A DNA stretch of 36,231 bases from Thermoplasmata archaeon (GTDB lineage: Archaea; Thermoplasmatota; Thermoplasmata; Thermoplasmatales; Thermoplasmataceae). Below are positions 19,303 through 26,491 of this stretch, piece after piece; position 1 is the first letter of the stretch; each line of letters opens with the position of its first letter. The notes under the pieces were generated by a model. The model saw only the letters and a program-made list of their open reading frames with translations. It made no database searches and was not told the origin of the DNA. Location: assembly GCA_021822985.1 (NCBI GenBank), contig JAKAPZ010000011.1, forward strand, positions 1 through 36,231, written 5' to 3'. The position numbers and the translations under genes are program-made.

Positions 19303-19502
19303 GAATCAAGATTCCCGTGTGGTATTTATATTTGATATTATTTCGTGTTGAAATTTATCGGGCAACGTGATTTATCTTTCTTCCAACAGAATAAACGATT
19401 CTGCAGATTCATATTTCTTTATGGATACATATTCCATGAATTAAACAACATCACGCATTCTGTGGTGGCAATATTTTTTAACCGTTTAAAATATTCAGAG
19501 CA

Positions 19503-20456
19503 ATGGAAGATAAAATATTCAGATCACATGCACACCCAACAATGGGAATTGTCCTGCTTGGCGGACTTAAGGATAATGTGAGCAGGCACCCATATCATGA
19601 TTCTGCAGGGATCGCATATTCCCTTGTGGATAAAGATTCAGTTGCAAAGACTGAATTGACCATATCTGGTGATCACAGGGACAGCTTCATAAATAAGGAG
19701 AAAGTGGATATTAACGGGAGTAGATCCCCCTTGAGAGTCATCGAGAGCTACAGGAAACAGATCAGGGAAAAGTATGGAATGGATCAAATATCTGTGAACT
19801 CGTGGAATGAAAACATTATAAGCGGGAGTTCTGACGCTGGGGCCGCTGCCCTCCAAAGATGCATCAATGACGCTCTTCCGGAAATTTCTCCAGAACAGAT
19901 GGAAATTGAAATGAGAAAAGTATCGGAAAGCGTGGGAAGAAGTTTCTATGGGGGCTTGACCGTGACGGAAAATCATGAAAACCCACTCACTACCGGAATA
20001 CTTGGGCATGAAAGTTTTTCTGGATTTACCATAATCAGCGCTGTGTTCCCTCATACAAGAAAGCCATCCGATGACATACATTTCAATCAGCCAAAAAGTC
20101 CTGCATATTCAGAAAGAATCAGGAAAGCAAATTCAAGGATAAGGGAACTGAGATCACTTGCAGAGGGAAAAGATATTGAGGGGATATTCGAACTGGCCAT
20201 GAAGGACACGGATGATTATCATGCACTGAACGAAAGTGTCGGCGTTGAGATCATAACAGAAGAAATGAGATCTCTCATCAGAAGTATAGGCACCTGGCGT
20301 AATGAAATATGGATGACTTACATCGTTACAGGGGGGAATAGTGTTTTCATTCCCTGCCACGGGAAGGATACAGCGGAGATCAAGAATCTTGTTTCAAAGC
20401 ACACCACCAGGATGTATGAGCTGAAGGTTGCAGGCCCTGCAACTTCAGGATTTTGA
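19503..20456 (+). CDS. Mevalonate-3-kinase-like enzyme (mevalonate diphosphate decarboxylase superfamily)
   Basis: HPTMGIVLLGGLKDNVSRHPYHDSAGIAYS, ISGSSDAGAAAL, VSESVGRSFYGGLTVT; closely resembles remembered Thermoplasma acidophilum Ta1305. Confidence 0.82.
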   Translation: MEDKIFRSHAHPTMGIVLLGGLKDNVSRHPYHDSAGIAYSLVDKDSVAKTELTISGDHRDSFINKEKVDINGSRSPLRVIESYRKQIREKYGMDQISVNSWNENIISGSSDAGAAALQRCINDALPEISPEQMEIEMRKVSESVGRSFYGGLTVTENHENPLTTGILGHESFSGFTIISAVFPHTRKPSDDIHFNQPKSPAYSERIRKANSRIRELRSLAEGKDIEGIFELAMKDTDDYHALNESVGVEIITEEMRSLIRSIGTWRNEIWMTYIVTGGNSVFIPCHGKDTAEIKNLVSKHTTRMYELKVAGPATSGF

Positions 20457-21296
20457 ATTTTTCACTTTTTTCTTTTTCCCGAATAATTTGTAGGAAACTG
20501 GAACCAATATGATGAATGCTGTCAGCGCAGAAAGGTAATAATTCGAATAAATTGGCACCTGACTGTAATTATTCCACATTCCAAAAGCACCAAGCAGATA
20601 GAGTCTATAAAGCCCAACCAGAGGCAAATCGCCTCTTGCAATTCCTACCACATTCGTAAAATTCACAGGTGAATATGGTGATCCATTATTCTGGAACAGA
20701 ATGTTCTGATCAGCGGCGAGGTATGCAGTTATAGTGCCATTCCTGAGATGAACTGAAACAGGAATGGTTGAGGCAATCAGGTTGTGATCGCCCATTGTGA
20801 CAAATCCAGATATTCCGGAAAAATGAGACAGGCTGACATAGAGATTTCTGTGTGAAACACCTATATTCTCAATAATCACATAGTTGCCTGAAACTGTGAT
20901 CCATGACTGGTTCGTATATCCATGGATATCAGGGATGCCAGAGTTCCATGAAAGGAAAAACATTGCCCTGTGTATTATGACTGTGCCTTCATAGTTTTTG
21001 TAAAGAAGCACATCTCCGTAATCGCCATATGTCTTCATATCCGAGGTTCTGCCCTGAACATATGTAATGACGCTGGACATGGTTGAGACCTTTTTCACTA
21101 TGACCATGCTGCCTGTCTGAATGGTTCCGCATTGAAAATATTGCGAATGCTCCATGCTCGAGGATTCAACAACTGAAATGGGGGGGAAATTTCCAGAATA
21201 TGCCGTAATGGACAGAAGGAGAATAATGAATAGGGAAAGAATAATCATGTGCAAATATTTCCTTACGATCTTAATTGAACTCATGAACAGAAACAA
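20445..21296 (-). CDS. Signal peptidase I (S26B/Sec11-like)
   Basis: N-terminal TM; ESSSMEH (Ser), GTVIIHRAMF (His), FVTMGDHN (Asp region), C-terminal TM; start may be ATG 21284. Confidence 0.75.
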   Translation of the reverse strand: MFLFMSSIKIVRKYLHMIILSLFIILLLSITAYSGNFPPISVVESSSMEHSQYFQCGTIQTGSMVIVKKVSTMSSVITYVQGRTSDMKTYGDYGDVLLYKNYEGTVIIHRAMFFLSWNSGIPDIHGYTNQSWITVSGNYVIIENIGVSHRNLYVSLSHFSGISGFVTMGDHNLIASTIPVSVHLRNGTITAYLAADQNILFQNNGSPYSPVNFTNVVGIARGDLPLVGLYRLYLLGAFGMWNNYSQVPIYSNYYLSALTAFIILVPVSYKLFGKKKKVKNSKS

Positions 21297-21335
21297 AGAG
21301 AAAATAATAAATTCATTGATAACATTTATGATCCA

Positions 21336-21497
21336 ATGGCAGACAAGAAAGATGGATTCCAGTCAGGAGCAGGTTTAATAAGGTATTTCGATGAAGAGGA
21401 AATAGAAGGGCCGGCACTGGATCCTAAGCTAGTAATTTACATAGGCGTTGTAATGGGCGTCATAGTCTGGCTTGCGCAATATTTCTGGCCAGTCTGA
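21336..21497 (+). CDS. Sec61-beta subunit of the protein translocase, absent from the supplied ORF track
   Basis: Hand translation MADKKDGFQSGAGLIRYFDEEEIEGPALDPKLVIYIGVVMGVIVWLAQYFWPV* (53 aa): typical Sec61beta with single C-terminal TM. Confidence 0.92.
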   Translation: MADKKDGFQSGAGLIRYFDEEEIEGPALDPKLVIYIGVVMGVIVWLAQYFWPV

Positions 21498-21526
21498 TTT
21501 ACTCGGGATAAGATTTTATAGAAAAA

Positions 21527-21819
21527 TCAATCATTTTCCAAACCTTTTTCGTAGCAGTAAAATCTTCTTCTGGTATCTGTAAGGCATGTCTTGACATTTA
21601 TCAGGGATTCTTCTTTTAAATGCTTCAGGGAACCCATTAAAGTTCTCTTCGACAGGCCGGTTTCCTTCATCAGTGTTTTCACATCTGCAATTTTTATACT
21701 CCTCAGGGTAACGAGTATTAACCTCGAAGATGGCGTAAGTTCTTTAAATTTTTCTTGAGTTATCGTAAGAACTCGATTTATTTTTTCCTATAAACGTTGC
21801 GATCTGAAATTAAAACCAT
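21527..21819 (-). pseudogene. Small winged-helix/HTH protein gene interrupted by a -1-type frameshift at an A6 run
   Basis: Frame A (ATG 21819) MVLISDRNVYRKK*; frame B without any early start INRVLTITQEKFKELTPSSRLILVTLRSIKIADVKTLMKETGLSKRTLMGSLKHLKEESLINVKTCLTDTRRRFYCYEKGLEND*; frames join at the 21781-21786 homopolymer. Confidence 0.65.
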
Positions 21820-22122
21820 ATTTATTTTCTACAACAATTTATAAATTTCACTTACATATTAAATGCACGATACATTCGAAAAATTATTTTTATATACAAT
21901 CATAAAAAATTATAAAAGATACAATTATCAACATTCATGACAAATTTTTAAAAATATAAAAATATCTTTACATAATATTTTTGACGCCTTTATAATTTAT
22001 ATAATTATGAAAATAATCTAAATATTTAACAAATACAATGAAAAAAAGAAACGGCTGGAAAAGTTGAATATAAATATATTATGGCTATATAAACAAAATA
22101 TATATTTATATATAAAATATGG

Positions 22123-24909
22123 TTGCTCTTTTGCATGAAACGAATAGCAATTGTCTTGATAGCTACCGTTATGATAATGCTCGGTATCGCTGGCATGGTT
22201 AATGCCGGCTATATGAATATTGGAGGGAAAAGTGGAAATATTTTGTATCCCACTGATCTAGTATCAGTATCCCCTACGATATCACACGCTTTATCACAGT
22301 CTGCTAAGTACGAGAGAACTACAACACAGCCCAACCAGAAGATTTCAGTCATGCTGACTTTGAAGTTCAGCAACCAGGGAAAGCTTAATACACTTCTCGC
22401 GGGACTGAATAGCAAGTCTTCACCATTTTACCACCACTATCTTACAGCGTCCCAATTCCAGCAGGACTTTTCACCTTCTGCGGCCGTTTATAATGAACTG
22501 GTCCAGTATTACACATCTCATGGGTTCCAGGTAACAACATATAATGACAGGGTGTCTGTCGTTTTGAAAGGCACAGTGAGTCAGTTTGACACTTCATTCA
22601 ATACAAACATAATGTCATTCATGACCCATGGAAGAACTTTCGTAGCCCCAATATCAGCAGTAATGGTACCTGCTTTTGTAGAGCCATACCTTGTAAATAT
22701 TGCAGGACTTAACACCCATAACATTGCCACGTTGAATATCAACAGGGGAATGTTCACAACAAGCGGAGGAAGCCAGCTTCTTTATGGTTCTGATATGCAG
22801 AACGCATACCAACTCAACAAACTCTATTCAGGAAAAGGCTATCCAACAAATGAGACAATAGCAACAATTCTCTGGTCTGGAACAAACAGTGCAGGGCAGT
22901 CAGTAGCACCTTTCGTTCCTTCTGATATATACTCATATTACAACAAAACGATTCCAGCAGGTGAGCCACATTCAAGTGTATATGGGGCACCAATCGGCGG
23001 AGCACCAGCACCCGGAGCATCTGCATCAACAGATCAGTCACAGGCAAACTTTGAAAGCACACTGGATCTTGAAATGGCAGGATCAACTGCACCCGGAGCA
23101 ACAATTGTTGAAGTCTACGGGCCACAGGCAACACAGGCATGCCTTGACCAGTCCTTTGCATTCATATTGAATCCAAGCTCATCATACCCGCAGCTGAACA
23201 ACGTTGTTGCAATATCCAACTCATGGGGAGGTACTGACGGAACACACGCAACATGGACATCCTATGAACAGGAAGCAACTGCAAGAGGAATCACTGTGTT
23301 TGCATCATCAGGAGATGGCGGCAACACAAACAGTGCAGCACCAAGTTTCCCTGCAACTGATGCATATAACACATATGGTATCACTGCAGTGGGCGGACTT
23401 ACGACCACAGTCAGCGGAACCGCATCAACAACCGGAACAGGAACAACAGGAATAAGCACAGAGTCAGTTTGGTACAACACACCAAGCAGCGGTGACGGAT
23501 CACAGGGAGGAGTCAGCACAGTCTATGCAGAACCTTCATGGCAGCAGGCAAGCTCAGAAGCCAATTCAGTCATCACCGGAGCACAGGCCACAACAGGAGT
23601 AAGTTCAGGAAGAGGTACACCCGATATATCCGCAGATGGTGCAAACATGGAAATATGGATCACATATTCCGGAAGCACAAGTTACCAGGAACTCTGGGGA
23701 ACAAGTATAGCATCACCTCTGGACGCAGGATTATTTGCCACAATGGACTACTATGTGGGCCATAAGATGGGATTCATAGATCCACTGATATACCAGCTTG
23801 CGCAGGCACAGTACAATGGTTCACTATCTTCATCACCAGCATTCTACTTTGTAAGCAACGGTTCCAATGGAGATTTCGCAGCAACTGGAGGATACAGTCT
23901 TGCAGTAGGCTGGGGATCAGTTGAAGCATACAACTTTGCACAGGACTATATTAATGGCATACCAACATCATCTCCACCACCCACAAGCAATAACACAACT
24001 ACGCCAACAGTCTCGAACACAATACTTTCCATAGTGAATGACTCAGCTTCATCCATATCCACATACACACTTCCAGAGGCCGAGGAATTCCAGGTGAACC
24101 AGACGCACATAGCCAACAATGTTGTGCTGTATCTGTCAGGCTCTGGATCCATTGCAGTTTCAATAGGAACTAAAGTCTTTGGCTCCCAGATAATGTCTAA
24201 CCAGACATTCAGCATCTCAGGCACAGCAACATGGTATCAGCTATTCTTCAGCAATATCAGCCTTTCCACAGGAACAAATTACTTCCTGAATGTGTATTTG
24301 GTCTCCGGATCAACACAGTGGGGATATGCATCATCACCGCCAGTTGACGTTGGGGCATCCCAGGACTACTGGTACAGTGGAAGTTCATTGATAAACGACA
24401 ACAGCTATCCTGACATATACTCCATAGGATACTATGCACAGGCTTCATCAAGCCCAACACCAACTCCACCACCATCAGGAAATCCAACAGGAGTATTTGT
24501 CATAGTGAATGCTACTTCAGCAAACATAAATGTTTACGCACTTCCAGAGGCTGAGAAATTCACAGTGTCTTCAAATGTCGCAATTGATTACGTGGTACTC
24601 TATCTTTCCGGAAGTGGACAGATTTCGATTGCCATAGGATCTACCGCGTTTGGAGCACAAGTGATGGCAAAGCAAACTTACACAGTATCAGGAACTGCAG
24701 GCTTCTACAGAATAGCACTCCCAACAACATCACTGACTTCAGGAACAGATTACTTCCTTAACGTGCATCTGGTCTCCGGATCAACGCAGTGGGGATATAC
24801 CAGTTCACCGTCAGTGGACACAGGAGCACTCCAGGACTACTGGTACAGTGGAGGAACACTATACCACGACAATACCTATCCAGACATATTTTCACTTGGT
24901 TACTCGTGA
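22123..24909 (+). CDS. Sedolisin (S53)-like secreted protease with pro-domain and two tandem C-terminal beta-domains
   Basis: Signal peptide; S53 pro-domain (FYHHYLTASQFQQDFSPS); E/D of ESTLDLEMAGS, SSGDGG, LWGTSIASP; two ~135 aa C-terminal repeats after PT-rich linkers. Confidence 0.9.
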   Translation: MLFCMKRIAIVLIATVMIMLGIAGMVNAGYMNIGGKSGNILYPTDLVSVSPTISHALSQSAKYERTTTQPNQKISVMLTLKFSNQGKLNTLLAGLNSKSSPFYHHYLTASQFQQDFSPSAAVYNELVQYYTSHGFQVTTYNDRVSVVLKGTVSQFDTSFNTNIMSFMTHGRTFVAPISAVMVPAFVEPYLVNIAGLNTHNIATLNINRGMFTTSGGSQLLYGSDMQNAYQLNKLYSGKGYPTNETIATILWSGTNSAGQSVAPFVPSDIYSYYNKTIPAGEPHSSVYGAPIGGAPAPGASASTDQSQANFESTLDLEMAGSTAPGATIVEVYGPQATQACLDQSFAFILNPSSSYPQLNNVVAISNSWGGTDGTHATWTSYEQEATARGITVFASSGDGGNTNSAAPSFPATDAYNTYGITAVGGLTTTVSGTASTTGTGTTGISTESVWYNTPSSGDGSQGGVSTVYAEPSWQQASSEANSVITGAQATTGVSSGRGTPDISADGANMEIWITYSGSTSYQELWGTSIASPLDAGLFATMDYYVGHKMGFIDPLIYQLAQAQYNGSLSSSPAFYFVSNGSNGDFAATGGYSLAVGWGSVEAYNFAQDYINGIPTSSPPPTSNNTTTPTVSNTILSIVNDSASSISTYTLPEAEEFQVNQTHIANNVVLYLSGSGSIAVSIGTKVFGSQIMSNQTFSISGTATWYQLFFSNISLSTGTNYFLNVYLVSGSTQWGYASSPPVDVGASQDYWYSGSSLINDNSYPDIYSIGYYAQASSSPTPTPPPSGNPTGVFVIVNATSANINVYALPEAEKFTVSSNVAIDYVVLYLSGSGQISIAIGSTAFGAQVMAKQTYTVSGTAGFYRIALPTTSLTSGTDYFLNVHLVSGSTQWGYTSSPSVDTGALQDYWYSGGTLYHDNTYPDIFSLGYS

Positions 24910-24958
24910 AAATAAAATAATTTTTTAAAAAAATTTTTATTTTTTTTATTTTTCTCTG
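24908..24958. terminator. Probable bidirectional A/T-rich terminator between convergent genes
   Basis: AAAATAAAATAATTTTTTAAAAAAATTTTTATTTTTTTTATTTTTC between the sedolisin stop (+) and the stop of the minus-strand ORF. Confidence 0.5.
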
Positions 24959-25851
24959 GTTTCAATTATATCTGAAAATTTAAGGGATATTTTCCAGTTT
25001 TTGAACTTATTGCTTGCCTCAGAGACTATCTTCGTAAAACCGGCAAGATCGCAGGATGGAATGAAGAAACCAAATATGAAACTCTTCCCCGTAAGTTTCT
25101 GTGGTATTCCAAGAATTGGTATTTTTTCTTCGTCGGTTCTCTTGCTGAAGAAGTGTATAAGTTCGTTTGAGAAGATGGATTCATAAATGCGATCCTCTTC
25201 GGAAACTTTTTTAATTTCATTACCCTCTTTCAACAGGTTGTGTGCATCCTTGAAAAGAGCCCTTATCTCATTTTCGCCTATTTTTCTGACCTGCCTGTTC
25301 CAGGTAGTTCCAAAGGACTGAATAATGGGATCACCATATATTTTCATAAGTTCTGGAGGCACAGAAGATGAAAGTTCAAGATAATGCACATCGCCAAATT
25401 CAGCTATTTTTCTGTAACTGTCAAGTATTCCATGGGCCTCTCCAAGATAAATTATTCTGAAGTCATCAGCGATTGCAGCGTAATGTATGAGTATTGAATT
25501 CACAGCTTCCATCTCACTTCTGTGGAACCTGAAAAACAATTTGACCTCATCATCCTTAATCATCACGGCATCAATAATAGTTGAATTCAACTCAATAAGG
25601 GCTTTGTGAATTTCAAAAAGTTTCGTGCCAGTCACATTTATGTTCAGGGATTTTTTTGTTTTTCCATCGTGATCCTCTGATGGAATTGTCACAATAAAAT
25701 ATCCTCCATCCTTCTTATGTCTGACTCTTCCAAGAGCTGAAACGTTGAGGCCAGAAAGTTCCTTAAATTCTTTCTCTAGCGCAAATCTCATTTCACATCT
25801 GAAATCAAGTATTCTTTCAAATTCCTTTATTATCATGCTAATGTAATGCAA
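24946..25851 (-). CDS. Hypothetical soluble protein, no recognised family
   Basis: 301 aa ORF; ATG 25833 (MIIKEFERIL) also possible. Confidence 0.6.
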   Translation of the reverse strand: MHYISMIIKEFERILDFRCEMRFALEKEFKELSGLNVSALGRVRHKKDGGYFIVTIPSEDHDGKTKKSLNINVTGTKLFEIHKALIELNSTIIDAVMIKDDEVKLFFRFHRSEMEAVNSILIHYAAIADDFRIIYLGEAHGILDSYRKIAEFGDVHYLELSSSVPPELMKIYGDPIIQSFGTTWNRQVRKIGENEIRALFKDAHNLLKEGNEIKKVSEEDRIYESIFSNELIHFFSKRTDEEKIPILGIPQKLTGKSFIFGFFIPSCDLAGFTKIVSEASNKFKNWKISLKFSDIIETREK

Positions 25852-26086
25852 TTTTGCCCTAATAACCTTACTATTTTTATATTAGGCATTTTTAAAAGAG
25901 AAGATTGTTGCACTCAAAGTTGGCGATCAGCGCATTCCAACCAAGCCACCAACTTCAACCGCAGGAGGATGTCAGGTTTGATACGAAACAGATTTTTTAT
26001 GGAAAAACAAACGAATTAAACAGACTCACGAGGAACATGCCTTATAAATGAATTTCTTTATTAAATCCTAGTGTATTGCTGATCAT

Positions 26087-26443
26087 ATGAACCTTGACGA
26101 TGATGAAATCTTCGATATACTGGAAGAGCACAGTGTTATTGGAAGCGAGGAATATGGGGGCAATGGGTCACCGGAAGAGTTCGTTCTAGTCGGAATGATT
26201 TATCAGCATTTGACGGTAACTGAAAGTTCTGTTTCAAGGCTAAAGAGAGAAGATCTTGAAATTTACAGGGTTGGAATAAATTCATATATAGTGTGGATGG
26301 AAGGTGACGAAGAGGATTTTACGGATGAAGACGAAGAAACTTTTGATTACGATACGACATTCCCTGAAAAATTGCCTGTAGCAATTGAGGGCCCGTTCAC
26401 GGATAGCGAAATTCTGGAACTTATTAACGGTGGCTCTATATAA
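26087..26443 (+). CDS. Hypothetical, very acidic protein
   Basis: 118 aa; stretches such as MNLDDDEIFDILEE and GDEEDFTDEDEETFDYD. Confidence 0.6.
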   Translation: MNLDDDEIFDILEEHSVIGSEEYGGNGSPEEFVLVGMIYQHLTVTESSVSRLKREDLEIYRVGINSYIVWMEGDEEDFTDEDEETFDYDTTFPEKLPVAIEGPFTDSEILELINGGSI

Positions 26444-26491
26444 AAGAACTAATAGCATAGTTTTAATATGATTATTGTATAGTTCTTCCTT

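Noticed and set aside
18667-19351. Plus-strand ORFs 18667-19290 and 18851-19351
   Set aside because: Antisense to the BtuF-like and DsrE genes; no coherent protein features.
22814-23519. Long antisense and alternative-frame ORFs inside the sedolisin gene (22814-23161 -, 22961-23170 +, 23204-23455 +, 23262-23519 -)
   Set aside because: Low-complexity, His/Gln- or Leu/Val-rich translations produced by the codon bias of the real gene; no start signals or family resemblance.
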